Source of the DNA: Enterococcus faecalis_A
GTDB lineage: Bacteria > Bacillota > Bacilli > Lactobacillales > Enterococcaceae
Assembly: GCA_051295955.1 (NCBI GenBank)
Contig: JBPDWA010000001.1
Span: 372,001-436,000 of the forward strand
Reading direction: 5' to 3'
Length of the DNA: 64,000 nt
The notes beneath the pieces were generated by a model. That model did not search any database. It was not told where the DNA came from and was given only the letters and a program-made list of their open reading frames with translations. The position numbers and the translations under genes were made by a program. Within the stretch, counting starts at the first letter, position 1. Each line of letters opens with the position of its first letter. Shown here piece by piece: positions 1 through 8,887 of the stretch.

Positions 1-174
1 AACACCATATGCCCCAAATTTCGATTACCTTGTGATTTGCTAGCATAATCTAGTCTAAGTCTATGGCTTAAATTGTTAATAAATAATTATATTTATTGTT
101 TAAATGATTTGAGTAAAGTTTTTGAATAGCGTTTCAATTAGTTTTTATCAGAGTTTATATTTTTACGTCTTATG

Positions 175-203
175 TTGACAAGCTATTTTATCGATGCTAT
201 AGT
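175..203 (+). promoter_or_regulatory. Sigma-A promoter of the mgtA leader
   Basis: A perfect -35 hexamer TTGACA (175-180) is followed after exactly 17 nt by TATAGT (198-203). Transcription would start near 210, just before the M-box riboswitch, so this is the promoter for the Mg2+-controlled mgtA transcript. I recognise nothing in positions 1-170, which are AT-rich. Confidence 0.85.
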
Positions 204-225
204 AACGTCTGTACCAAAAATTAAA

Positions 226-388
226 TAGATTTGTTAGGTGAGGCTCCTATACAAACATAAGCTACTGCCCAAAAATGTCGAGAGACGCCAATGGGTAGAA
301 CAGGAATTGTCGATTACAAGGCTTTTCATAAGGTAGCTAAAAGCTCTGCTTTTTACGTTGTATAGTGCTAAAACTCAACGATTAGATC
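226..388 (+). promoter_or_regulatory. M-box (ykoK leader) Mg2+ riboswitch
   Basis: The leader carries the conserved blocks of the M-box family in order: GTTAGGTGAGGCTCC (233-247), GCTACTGCCC (around 261), GTCGAGAGACGCCAATGGGT (278-297), and TAGTGCTAAAACTCAACGATT near the 3' end. M-box RNAs fold compactly when Mg2+ is plentiful and shut off Mg2+ importer genes. The next genuine gene, a P-type Mg2+ ATPase, fits that role exactly. The recognition is by motif memory; a covariance-model search was not run. Confidence 0.93.
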
Positions 389-421
389 AGATAAGATGAA
401 CTTTTTTTATGGCAATGATGA

Positions 422-454
422 CTTTTCGCTGTGTTTTAGTGAAAGGTTTTTTTT
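422..454 (+). terminator. Expression-platform terminator of the M-box leader
   Basis: Arms at 422-430 (CTTTTCGCT) and 438-446 (AGTGAAAGG) pair over 9 bp with two G-U pairs and are followed by eight T residues (447-454). Its place shortly after the aptamer suggests it is the Mg2+-dependent intrinsic terminator that stops mgtA transcription. Confidence 0.75.
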
Positions 455-542
455 ATTGCTGACGCGCATGTTTCGCTTGTTTTACAAACAAATGTTATGC
501 TAAAGACAGTAGCCTAGATGAATCAAAGGGAGATGAGTAACC

Positions 543-638
543 ATGGATGAAAGTAGTCAGAAGCTGATGGACTTGGATAAACAATTAAATCAACAAAAGC
601 ACTTGTATCTGGTTGGCTCACGAGTACTAGATCACTAG
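543..638 (+). CDS. 31-aa upstream ORF in the mgtA leader
   Basis: An ATG at 543 opens a 31-codon frame (begins MDESSQKLMDLDKQL, ends VGSRVLDH, stop TAG at 636-638). A purine-rich AAAGGGAGATG precedes it at good spacing (about 527-536). It lies between the riboswitch terminator and mgtA, so it is read only on transcripts that escape the terminator. I know no family for it. It is polar with no membrane segment. It may be a leader peptide that tunes mgtA translation, or the degraded end of another gene; only the ribosome site and the position support it. Confidence 0.45.
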   Translation: MDESSQKLMDLDKQLNQQKHLYLVGSRVLDH

Positions 639-719
639 ACAGCTTGTCGTGATTTCCTCTTTATGCAAGTCCATTCTAAAGTAAGCTTACGAAATTTTAG
701 GGGAAAGAAGGCGAAAAAA

Positions 720-3365
720 ATGAAAAAACAAACTAAAAACACTAACTATGCACAATTTGCCAAAGCTCAACCAAAGGAACTTTTTGCAAAATGGCAAACA
801 CAAGAACAAGGATTAGCCAAAGATCAAGTAGCGTCTTTGCGAGAACAATACGGCGCCAATGTAATTTCTCATGGTGAAAAACCTTCTCTTTTTAAAGAAA
901 TCGCTAAGGCTTACATCACGCCTTTTACTGTTGTTTTAATGGTTTTAGCTATTATTTCTTTTATTACGGATTATGTGATCGCAGCTCCTGAAGACAAAGA
1001 TTTAGTTGGTGTGTTAATTATCGTGTCAATGGTAATTATCAGTGGGACAATGACGTTTATTCAATCGGTTCGTTCCAACCAAGCCGCTGAAAAATTAAAT
1101 CATTTAGTCAAAGTAACAGCCGCAGTAGTCAGAGAAAATCAAACAAGCGAAATTCCGATTGAGGAAATTGTTTGTGGCGATTTGATAAAACTTTCTGCTG
1201 GAGATATGATTCCGGCCGACTTGCGGTTAATTCAAACCAAGGACTTATTCGTCTCACAAGCTGCGCTAACTGGTGAAAGTTATCCGGTGGAAAAAAGAAG
1301 TGCTGCTCCTTTTAATGCGGAAAATGCTGAAACTGAACATGAAAATTTAGCTTTTATGGGGAGTAATGTCATTAGTGGGAGTGCCGTTGGGATCGTGATC
1401 GCTGTTGGTAATGAAACTTTATTTGGCCAAGTCGCTGAAAATGTCACTAGCTTAAATCCGCAAACCAATTTTGAAGTGGGGATCAGTAAAACTTCTTGGT
1501 TACTCATTCGTTTTATGTTAGTAATGGCTCCAGCTGTCTTTATCATAAACGGACTTACCAAAGGTGACTGGGTGCAGGCTTTCTTATTTAGTTTATCGGT
1601 TGCCGTTGGTTTAACACCGGAAATGTTGCCGATGATTGTCACGACTAATTTGGTAAAAGGTGCATCTGCTATGGCTAAAAAAGGCACCATCATCAAAAAT
1701 TTGAACGCTATTCAAAATTTTGGTGCCATTGACATTCTTTGTACGGATAAAACAGGAACTTTAACGCAGGATAAAATTATCTTGGAATATCACTTAGACT
1801 GCAACGGTCAAGAAGATGAGCGAGTTTTGCGGCATGCATTTTTCAATAGTTATTATCAAACAGGGTTGAAAAACTTGTTAGATGTGGCCATCATTGATGC
1901 CGCCAAGGAAGAGTTGAATATTGACGTCACTAATTATCAAAAAGTTGATGAAATTCCATTTGACTTTGAACGCCGTCGGATGAGTGTGGTGATAGCCGAT
2001 CAAGAAGGAAAAAACCAAATGATCACTAAAGGCGCCATTGAAGAAATGTTGCAGATTTCCAGTTATATTGATTTGAAAGGTCAAGTAATGCGTCTAACGG
2101 AGCCTTTACGGAAAGATATTTTACGAACAGTCGAAGAGCTGAATGAAGACGGCTTACGAGTTCTAGGGGTAGCGCAAAAAACCAATCCTAGCGTGGTAGG
2201 TGAGTTTTCCGTTAAAGATGAACGGGATATGGTGTTAATTGGCTATCTTGCTTTTCTTGATCCGCCAAAAGAAACGACCAAAGCTGCATTAGAAGCGTTG
2301 AAACAACATGGCGTTACCGTGAAAGTTCTAACGGGAGATAATGAATTGGTTACACGCTCTGTCTGTAAACAAGTGGGCTTAAATAATGAAGCTGTTATCA
2401 CCGGTGCGGACTTAGGGCAATTGTCAGCTGAAAACTATCAACAAGCAGCTCAACGTTACAATATTTTTGTGAAATTAACACCGCAGCAAAAAAATGATTT
2501 AGTAGAAGTTTTGCGAGCTGCAGGGCATACCGTTGGCTTTATGGGCGACGGTATCAATGATGCACCTGCGATGAAAGCCGCTGATGTAGGGATTTCCGTC
2601 GACACCGCTGTTGACATTGCCAAAGAATCAGCCGATGTAATTTTATTGGAAAAAGACTTAATGGTATTAGAGCGTGGTTTACTATCTGGACGTACCACTT
2701 TTGGCAATATAATGAAATATGTAAAAATGACCGCCAGCTCCAACTTTGGCAATATGTTTTCAGTTGTCATCGCCAGCATTTTCTTACCGTTTTTACCAAT
2801 GCTGCCGTTACAATTGCTATTTTTAAACTTGATTTATGATATTTCTTGTATGTCGATCCCATGGGATACTATGGACAAAGAATACTTAGATCAACCGAAA
2901 AGATGGGAAGCTTCAACGATTGGTTCCTTTATGCGTTGGTTTGGGCCGACTAGTTCCATCTTTGATGTGACGACCTATGCTTTGCTTTATTTTGTTATTT
3001 GTCCGCAAGTTCTTGGCGGTAATTTCCACGATTTAGCGCCAACTCAACAAGCTTTATTTATTGCGATTTTCCATGCTGGCTGGTTTGTAGAATCACTTTG
3101 GACGCAAACGTTAGTTATTCATACGCTGCGGACACCGCATATTCCTTTCTTACAAAGCAGAGCGTCTCATAGTTTGACGCTGGTGACTTCAATTGGAATC
3201 GCAGTAGGAACAATCTTACCATTTACGCGTTTTGGTGCTGATCTAGGCTTAACGGTGCTGCCGGGCTCTTACTTTATCTTGCTTTTTGTCACTATTGCCG
3301 CATATTTGATCTTAGTTATGTTTGTTAAACAAATTTATATCAAACGTTTCGGTGAGTTACTATAA
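720..3365 (+). CDS. mgtA: Mg2+-importing P-type ATPase (P3B type)
   Basis: A membrane P-type ATPase of the MgtA family that imports Mg2+ at the cost of ATP. The protein shows the actuator loop LTGESYPVEK, the phosphorylation motif CTDKTGTLTQDK, the nucleotide-domain loop KGAIEEM and the hinge MGDGINDAPAMKAADVGIS. Two transmembrane helices precede the actuator and a hydrophobic C-terminal third carries the rest, as expected for about 880-900 aa. The frame is open from an ATG at 663, but no ribosome site precedes that codon. AAGAAGG (705-711) sits 8 nt before the ATG at 720, so I take MKKQTKNTNYAQ as the start (881 aa). Control by the upstream M-box riboswitch supports Mg2+ as substrate. Confidence 0.93.
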   Translation: MKKQTKNTNYAQFAKAQPKELFAKWQTQEQGLAKDQVASLREQYGANVISHGEKPSLFKEIAKAYITPFTVVLMVLAIISFITDYVIAAPEDKDLVGVLIIVSMVIISGTMTFIQSVRSNQAAEKLNHLVKVTAAVVRENQTSEIPIEEIVCGDLIKLSAGDMIPADLRLIQTKDLFVSQAALTGESYPVEKRSAAPFNAENAETEHENLAFMGSNVISGSAVGIVIAVGNETLFGQVAENVTSLNPQTNFEVGISKTSWLLIRFMLVMAPAVFIINGLTKGDWVQAFLFSLSVAVGLTPEMLPMIVTTNLVKGASAMAKKGTIIKNLNAIQNFGAIDILCTDKTGTLTQDKIILEYHLDCNGQEDERVLRHAFFNSYYQTGLKNLLDVAIIDAAKEELNIDVTNYQKVDEIPFDFERRRMSVVIADQEGKNQMITKGAIEEMLQISSYIDLKGQVMRLTEPLRKDILRTVEELNEDGLRVLGVAQKTNPSVVGEFSVKDERDMVLIGYLAFLDPPKETTKAALEALKQHGVTVKVLTGDNELVTRSVCKQVGLNNEAVITGADLGQLSAENYQQAAQRYNIFVKLTPQQKNDLVEVLRAAGHTVGFMGDGINDAPAMKAADVGISVDTAVDIAKESADVILLEKDLMVLERGLLSGRTTFGNIMKYVKMTASSNFGNMFSVVIASIFLPFLPMLPLQLLFLNLIYDISCMSIPWDTMDKEYLDQPKRWEASTIGSFMRWFGPTSSIFDVTTYALLYFVICPQVLGGNFHDLAPTQQALFIAIFHAGWFVESLWTQTLVIHTLRTPHIPFLQSRASHSLTLVTSIGIAVGTILPFTRFGADLGLTVLPGSYFILLFVTIAAYLILVMFVKQIYIKRFGELL

Positions 3366-3402
3366 ATAGTTTATAACCGGTAGAGCCGTTTGATTGTTTT
3401 TT

Positions 3403-3443
3403 AAGTGAGACCTTGTCTAGTTGACCTGTGTCTCACTTTTTTT
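3403..3443 (+). terminator. Rho-independent terminator after mgtA
   Basis: Arms AAGTGAGAC (3403-3411) and GTCTCACTT (3430-3438) are perfect complements and run into a stretch of seven T residues. The hairpin sits about 40 nt past the mgtA stop codon. Confidence 0.9.
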
Positions 3444-3460
3444 AATTTGCGGAGAAAATA

Positions 3461-3490
3461 TTTGACCTTTGCTGACCAAAGAGGTATGAT
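3461..3490 (+). promoter_or_regulatory. clpB promoter overlapped by a CtsR box
   Basis: TTGACC (3462-3467), a 17-nt spacer and TATGAT (3485-3490) make a good sigma-A promoter. The -35 element is embedded in TTTGACC-TTT-GCTGACC (3461-3477). That matches the reverse complement of the CtsR heptad repeat GGTCAAA-N3-GGTCAAA, with the second heptad 5/7. CtsR represses clp heat-shock genes in Firmicutes, so clpB is probably released from repression on heat shock. Confidence 0.8.
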
Positions 3491-3599
3491 CAACGTATAG
3501 GGAAAAATAAATGATTTCCTTTGAATAAAAAATCAAAACGATAGATAATGATTAATGAACACAAACCTTTTGGAAAATTGCTTAGCAGGAGGTAATTAA

Positions 3600-6203
3600 A
3601 TGAATAATGAAAAAATGACAACAACATTACAAGAAGCAATAGCAGAAGCCCAGAGTATAGCTGTTACCAGACGGCATCAAGAAATTGATATCGCTCATCT
3701 GTGGAAAATTTTCTTACAGCCTAATCACTTTGGACGCAATTTTTATACAGATGCCGGCGTGAATGTGGAACAGTTTGAAAGGGAAGTGGATCGTGTATTA
3801 GATGAATATCCAAGTGTGCAAGGTGGCAATGTACAATATGGTCAGGCGATTAGTCAAAATTTATTTAATCTTTTATCAGAAGCCGATCGACTAAAAGCTG
3901 ATTTTCAAGATGAATATTTATCTACGGAAATGGTTATTTTAGCATTAATGAAACTCAAGCACTACCGTTTGACACAATATTTACTTAATCAAGGAATTAA
4001 TGAAAAAGAACTACGTCAAACGATTGAAGCCATGAGAGGAGGAGAGCGTGTGACTTCTCAAAATCAAGAAGAACAATACAAAGCGTTGGAAAAATATGGA
4101 GTTGACTTAGTTCAACAAGTAAAAAGTGGCAAGCAAGACCCAATTATAGGTCGTGATGAGGAAATTCGGGATGTCATCCGTATTTTAACACGGAAAACAA
4201 AAAATAATCCGGTTCTCATTGGAGAACCTGGTGTTGGTAAAACAGCGATTGTTGAAGGCTTAGCTCAACGAATCGTTCGCAAAGATGTTCCAGAAAATCT
4301 AAAAGATAAAACGATTTTTTCATTGGATATGGGCGCGCTGATTGCTGGTGCGAAATTTCGAGGTGAATTCGAAGAGCGGCTTAAGGCCGTACTAAAAGAA
4401 GTGAAAAAAAGTGACGGGCGCATTATTTTGTTCATCGACGAGATCCATAATATTGTTGGCGCCGGCAAAACAGAAGGCAGTATGGACGCCGGCAACTTAT
4501 TAAAACCGATGCTGGCACGTGGTGAACTACATTTAATCGGAGCGACCACTTTAGATGAATATCGCCAGTATATGGAAAAAGATAAAGCTTTGGAGCGCCG
4601 TTTCCAAAAAGTGTTGGTGAAAGAACCGACAGTTGAAGATACGATTTCCATCTTGCGTGGCTTGAAAGAACGCTTTGAAATTCACCATGGTGTGAATATC
4701 CATGATAATGCGCTCGTTGCTGCGGCTACTTTGTCAGACCGCTACATTACCGATCGTTTTCTGCCAGATAAGGCAATTGACTTGGTAGATGAAGCCAGTG
4801 CAACGATTCGCGTGGAAATGAATTCTATGCCTACTGAACTCGATCAAGTAACACGACGCTTAATGCAGTTGGAAATTGAAGAAGCTGCCTTAAAAAAAGA
4901 ATCTGATGATGCCAGCAAGAAACGTCTGGCTAACTTGCAAGAAGAACTGGCAGATTTACGTGAAGAAGCCAATGGCATGAAAATGCAGTGGGAAACTGAA
5001 AAAGAAGAAGTTAACGCTGTTTCCAATAAACGGGCAGAAATTGACAAAGCCAAACATGAATTGGAAGACGCGGAAAATAATTATGATTTGGAACGTGCCG
5101 CTGTATTACGTCATGGTACGATCCCTCAATTAGAGCAAGAATTAAAAGACTTAGAAGCGAAAAACGCCAAAGCTAATGTAAGAATGGTTCAAGAATCCGT
5201 TACGGAAAATGAAATTGCCCAAGTAGTTGGTCGTTTGACTGGAATTCCTGTCACCAAGTTAGTTGAAGGTGAACGAGAAAAATTAATGAAGTTGAACGAA
5301 ACGCTCCATGAACGAGTTGTCGGCCAAGATGAAGCAGTCAATGCCGTCAGCGACGCTGTCATCCGCTCAAGAGCCGGCCTTCAAGACCCGAATCGCCCGC
5401 TTGGTTCTTTCTTATTCCTTGGTCCGACTGGTGTCGGAAAAACTGAGTTAGCCAAAGCCTTGGCAGAAAACTTATTTGATTCAGAAGATCATATGGTACG
5501 AATTGATATGAGCGAGTATATGGAAAAACACACCGTCTCTCGTTTAGTCGGAGCGCCTCCAGGCTACGTGGGTTATGAAGAAGGCGGTCAATTAACCGAA
5601 GCGGTTCGTCGAAATCCATACACCATTATCTTATTGGACGAAATTGAAAAAGCGCACCCGGATGTCTTTAATATTTTATTACAAGTATTGGATGATGGGC
5701 GCTTAACGGATAGTAAAGGGCGCTTGGTGGACTTTAAAAATACGGTGCTGATCATGACTAGCAATATCGGTTCTCAACTGTTGTTAGAAGGCGTTACGGC
5801 TGAAGGTACGATTCCAGATGCTGTATCAGAGCAAGTGCTAACACTTTTAAGAGGACACTTTAAGCCAGAGTTTTTAAATCGAATTGATGATACAATTCTA
5901 TTTACGCCGCTAAGCTTAGACAATGTCAAAGGTATTATCGAAAAAATGATTCAACAGTTGTCCGCACGTTTGGAACAACAAGAAATCATTTTAGATATAT
6001 CAGACGAGGCGAAAACCTGGTTAGCTGAAAGTGGCTATGATCCAGCTTATGGTGCACGTCCGTTGAAACGATTTATCACCCGCGAAGTGGAAACGCCTTT
6101 GGCTAAAGAAATTGTTTCCGGACGAGTTATGCCTAAAACCAAAGTTACCATTACTTTATTGAACAATCAACTAGTGTTTAACAATGAAGCAATAGAAGCA
6201 TAA
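3600..6203 (+). CDS. clpB: ClpB disaggregase, AAA+ ATPase
   Basis: Cytoplasmic Hsp100 disaggregase that threads proteins out of aggregates together with DnaK. The order is an N-terminal Clp repeat domain (about 1-150), first AAA+ module with Walker A GEPGVGKTA (near residue 208) and Walker B ILFIDEIHN, a long coiled-coil middle domain rich in E and K (about 400-520), then a second AAA+ module with GPTGVGKTE (near 608) and ILLDEIEKAHPDVF. The middle domain separates ClpB from ClpC and ClpE. Length (867 aa) is normal. AGGAGG at 3587-3592 sets the ATG at 3600. It is monocistronic, between two terminators, with a CtsR-type operator upstream. Confidence 0.96.
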   Translation: MNNEKMTTTLQEAIAEAQSIAVTRRHQEIDIAHLWKIFLQPNHFGRNFYTDAGVNVEQFEREVDRVLDEYPSVQGGNVQYGQAISQNLFNLLSEADRLKADFQDEYLSTEMVILALMKLKHYRLTQYLLNQGINEKELRQTIEAMRGGERVTSQNQEEQYKALEKYGVDLVQQVKSGKQDPIIGRDEEIRDVIRILTRKTKNNPVLIGEPGVGKTAIVEGLAQRIVRKDVPENLKDKTIFSLDMGALIAGAKFRGEFEERLKAVLKEVKKSDGRIILFIDEIHNIVGAGKTEGSMDAGNLLKPMLARGELHLIGATTLDEYRQYMEKDKALERRFQKVLVKEPTVEDTISILRGLKERFEIHHGVNIHDNALVAAATLSDRYITDRFLPDKAIDLVDEASATIRVEMNSMPTELDQVTRRLMQLEIEEAALKKESDDASKKRLANLQEELADLREEANGMKMQWETEKEEVNAVSNKRAEIDKAKHELEDAENNYDLERAAVLRHGTIPQLEQELKDLEAKNAKANVRMVQESVTENEIAQVVGRLTGIPVTKLVEGEREKLMKLNETLHERVVGQDEAVNAVSDAVIRSRAGLQDPNRPLGSFLFLGPTGVGKTELAKALAENLFDSEDHMVRIDMSEYMEKHTVSRLVGAPPGYVGYEEGGQLTEAVRRNPYTIILLDEIEKAHPDVFNILLQVLDDGRLTDSKGRLVDFKNTVLIMTSNIGSQLLLEGVTAEGTIPDAVSEQVLTLLRGHFKPEFLNRIDDTILFTPLSLDNVKGIIEKMIQQLSARLEQQEIILDISDEAKTWLAESGYDPAYGARPLKRFITREVETPLAKEIVSGRVMPKTKVTITLLNNQLVFNNEAIEA

Positions 6204-6216
6204 AAGTGAAAAAAAC

Positions 6217-6250
6217 GAGAGAGTGGATCGTTCGGTTCACTCTCTTTTTT
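6217..6250 (+). terminator. Rho-independent terminator after clpB
   Basis: GAGAGTG (6219-6225) pairs with CACTCTC (6238-6244), extended by an A-T and a G-T pair, and is followed by T residues to 6250. Confidence 0.85.
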
Positions 6251-6354
6251 AGCTAGAATCCGTTTCGGAGAAATAGTATACTTTAAAAGAGCTATCCATA
6301 AATTAGTAGTGAAGGGCTCAATTCCTAACGTAGCCTTGAAAAGGAGTGAAGAGA

Positions 6355-7131
6355 TTGCAAACGAATAGTTTGATTGTGCGTCTGGATAAAAAGCGCACGA
6401 ACTTAAGTAAAATTGAAAATGAAGTGCTTGATTATATTTTCGTGCATTTAGCACAAATCCCCGTAAAAACGATTTATGAAGTGGCTGCTGAATTATTCGT
6501 TTCAACCGCTACTATATCTCGCACAGCGAAACACTTGGGCTATCAAGGATTTCAGGAACTTAAATACGCTATTGAACAATCCCAAAATGAAATGGAAATA
6601 AATGAACTTCATCATTTTCAAGTAATTACGCAGCAAATTATTGCTAACGTTAATGAATCATTTCAGCAGATGGATGAAGCAAAAGTAACTCAAACGGTGG
6701 CGATGCTTCACCAAGCCAATACAATTGAAGTTATCGGGTTAGGGGGCAGCTTTCCAGTTGCTACTGACTTTGCACGGAAACTGACCTTTTTAGGGAAAAA
6801 AGCCTATGCTCGCTCTGACTGGGATGAACAAGAGGCTGCTGTCCAAAATTTAAGCGTCAATGACTTGGCTATTTTTATTAGTTTTACTGGAGAAACGAAA
6901 GGGATTTTAACCTATGCGACAATTGCTCACAAGCGTCAAATTCCTGTGATTAGTGTTATTTCTTCCAAAGGTAGCAATTTAGAAAAATTATCCACTATTA
7001 CCTTATTTGCCAAAGGCACCACACGTTACCACGAACAAGTAGATTTGAACTCAAGAATTTCTACGATTTGTGTATTTGACACTGTGTTGTTAATGTATGC
7101 GAATCACTTGCAAAAGGAACCAATCATATAA
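6355..7131 (+). CDS. RpiR/MurR-family regulator of the adjacent PTS locus
   Basis: Transcription factor with an N-terminal helix-turn-helix of the RpiR type (about 15-75, including VSTATISRTAKHLGYQGFQEL) and a C-terminal SIS sugar-phosphate binding domain (about 110-250, GLGGSFPVATDFARKL, then ISFTGETKG). Such proteins sense a phosphosugar and control the neighbouring sugar operon. The genes downstream encode a PTS transporter and a MalY-like enzyme, so this is probably their local regulator. AAGGAG (6341-6346) is 8 nt before a TTG at 6355, which I prefer over the GTG at 6346 that overlaps the ribosome site. Whether it activates or represses cannot be told from sequence. Confidence 0.88.
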   Translation: MQTNSLIVRLDKKRTNLSKIENEVLDYIFVHLAQIPVKTIYEVAAELFVSTATISRTAKHLGYQGFQELKYAIEQSQNEMEINELHHFQVITQQIIANVNESFQQMDEAKVTQTVAMLHQANTIEVIGLGGSFPVATDFARKLTFLGKKAYARSDWDEQEAAVQNLSVNDLAIFISFTGETKGILTYATIAHKRQIPVISVISSKGSNLEKLSTITLFAKGTTRYHEQVDLNSRISTICVFDTVLLMYANHLQKEPII

Positions 7132-7225
7132 TCATTTTCAAAGTCTTCCATAAGTAACGGCTTACTAAAAAATGTAAGGGGATACATAATGGGCAGTACC
7201 TCTTTTTTCTTTCTTTGTTGCCAGC

Positions 7226-7257
7226 TATAATAAGTTTATAGTTTGAAAGCGCAATCA
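7226..7257 (+). promoter_or_regulatory. PTS operon promoter region with a CcpA cre site
   Basis: A TATAAT box lies at 7226-7231 without a convincing -35, which fits a promoter needing an activator. Downstream, TTGAAAGCGCAATCA (7243-7257) matches the cre consensus WTGNAANCGNWNNCW at every constrained position. A cre just past the start site is the usual place for CcpA roadblock repression, so glucose should silence this operon. Confidence 0.75.
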
Positions 7258-7295
7258 TAATTCTGTAAAAATGTTCACTGAACGGAGGAGTCAAC

Positions 7296-8864
7296 ATGGA
7301 AACACAGAAAAGGAAATCAACATTTTGGGAGTTTTTTCAAGGCTTAGGAAAAACGTTTATGCTACCGGTTGCATTATTAGCTTTTATGGGGATTTTGTTA
7401 GGTGTAGGTAGTTCTTTTTCCAGTGAATCGTTGATTAAAACATTACCATTTCTAGGACAACCCACAGTAAAAATTGTTTTTCAGTTTTTGTCCACAATTG
7501 GTGGTTTTGCTTTTACTTATTTATCGGTCATGTTTGCGATGGCTATTCCGCTGGGATTAGTTCGTAAAGAAAAAGGTGTCGCTGCTTTTTCAGGGTTTAT
7601 TGGTTATATCGTGATGAATCTGGCGATTAATTTTTATCTGGTACACACGCATCGCTTAGCTGCTGCCGATCAATTACAAGCAGCCGGACAAGGGATGGTC
7701 TTTGGCATTCAAACAATTGAAATGGGTGTTTTAGGAGGGATTATAGCCGGTATCATTGTCTACAAACTGCATAACCAATTTTATACGATCCAATTGCCGG
7801 ATAGTTTTGCTTTCTTTTCCGGGGCCCGCTTTGTTCCGATTATTACTTCACTGGCGTTAGCCATTGTAGGCTTGTTGGTGCCCATGATTTGGCCATTATT
7901 CGCCATGCTAATTCTGGCGATCGGTCAATTGATTCAACATTCCGGCGTTTTTGGTCCTTTTTTATTTGGAGCAGGGGAACGGTTATTGCTGCCATTTGGG
8001 TTGCATCACATTTTAGTTTCCATGATTCGTTTTACAGAAGCAGGCGGTTCAGCGATAGTTAATGGGAAGGAAGTTGTTGGTGCGTTAACTATTTTTTATG
8101 CACAGCTACAACATAACTTGCCTATTTCAGGTAGTGCCACTGCTTTTTTATCACAAGGAAAAATGCCGACCTTTATTTTTGGTTTGCCGGCTGCTGCTTT
8201 GGCTATGTATCAAACTGCAGCGCCAGCCAATCGTCCTAAAATTAAAGGGTTGTTACTGTCCGGCGTCATTGCGACAGCTATTACCGGGATTACAGAACCG
8301 ATTGAGTTTTTGTTCTTATTTATTAGCCCTTTGTTGTGGTTATTCCATGTAGCGATGACTGGGTTGGGCTTTATGGTTATGGCTTTATTGGGAGTGGCGA
8401 TTGGAAATACGGATGGTGGAATTTTGGACTTTGTTATTTTCGGTTTACTTCAAGGCAATGGTACGAAATGGTGGTGGGTTTTGATTGTGGGTGCTATTTG
8501 GTTTGTTGTTTATTACCTAGTGTTTAAGACAGTTATTTCGAAATTTGATTTAAAAACGCCAGGACGGGACCAAATGTTAGCTGATACGGAATATACGGAT
8601 CAAGAGGTTCACTTCAAGAAAAAAGGTGGCTATGACGCTGCTGGTATTTTGGCAGCACTTGGTGGGCAAGAAAACATTCAGTCTCTAGACAATTGTATTA
8701 CCCGTTTACGTTTAGTTTTGACCGATGGTGAGAAAGTTGATGATGAGCAACTAAAGCATTTAGGTGCTCTTGGGGTGGTTCATTTAGATGAACAGAATGT
8801 TCAAGTAATTATTGGTACAAAAGTGACTACCGTTCGTAACCAATTAGATGCAATATTAGGTTAG
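7296..8864 (+). CDS. malX: PTS glucose/maltose-family EIICB component
   Basis: Membrane sugar transporter of the phosphoenolpyruvate phosphotransferase system. It takes up and phosphorylates a glucose- or maltose-type sugar. The EIIC domain (about 1-420) has many membrane segments and the family signatures LPFGLHHILVS and ITGITEPIEFLFLF. A linker leads to an EIIB domain (about 445-520) with the phosphocysteine loop DNCITRLRL. No EIIA domain is attached, so a shared EIIA must serve it, as for E. coli MalX. Length (522 aa) matches MalX. GGAGG 7 nt before ATG 7296 fixes the start. The exact sugar is unproven; the name follows the malX-malY pairing. Confidence 0.85.
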   Translation: METQKRKSTFWEFFQGLGKTFMLPVALLAFMGILLGVGSSFSSESLIKTLPFLGQPTVKIVFQFLSTIGGFAFTYLSVMFAMAIPLGLVRKEKGVAAFSGFIGYIVMNLAINFYLVHTHRLAAADQLQAAGQGMVFGIQTIEMGVLGGIIAGIIVYKLHNQFYTIQLPDSFAFFSGARFVPIITSLALAIVGLLVPMIWPLFAMLILAIGQLIQHSGVFGPFLFGAGERLLLPFGLHHILVSMIRFTEAGGSAIVNGKEVVGALTIFYAQLQHNLPISGSATAFLSQGKMPTFIFGLPAAALAMYQTAAPANRPKIKGLLLSGVIATAITGITEPIEFLFLFISPLLWLFHVAMTGLGFMVMALLGVAIGNTDGGILDFVIFGLLQGNGTKWWWVLIVGAIWFVVYYLVFKTVISKFDLKTPGRDQMLADTEYTDQEVHFKKKGGYDAAGILAALGGQENIQSLDNCITRLRLVLTDGEKVDDEQLKHLGALGVVHLDEQNVQVIIGTKVTTVRNQLDAILG

Positions 8865-8887
8865 AGAAAAAGCAGAGGGTGAAGAAA

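Noticed and set aside
663..719. ATG at 663 as start of mgtA
   Set aside because: No ribosome site upstream, and the added 19 residues do not look like an MgtA N-terminus; AAGAAGG precedes the ATG at 720.
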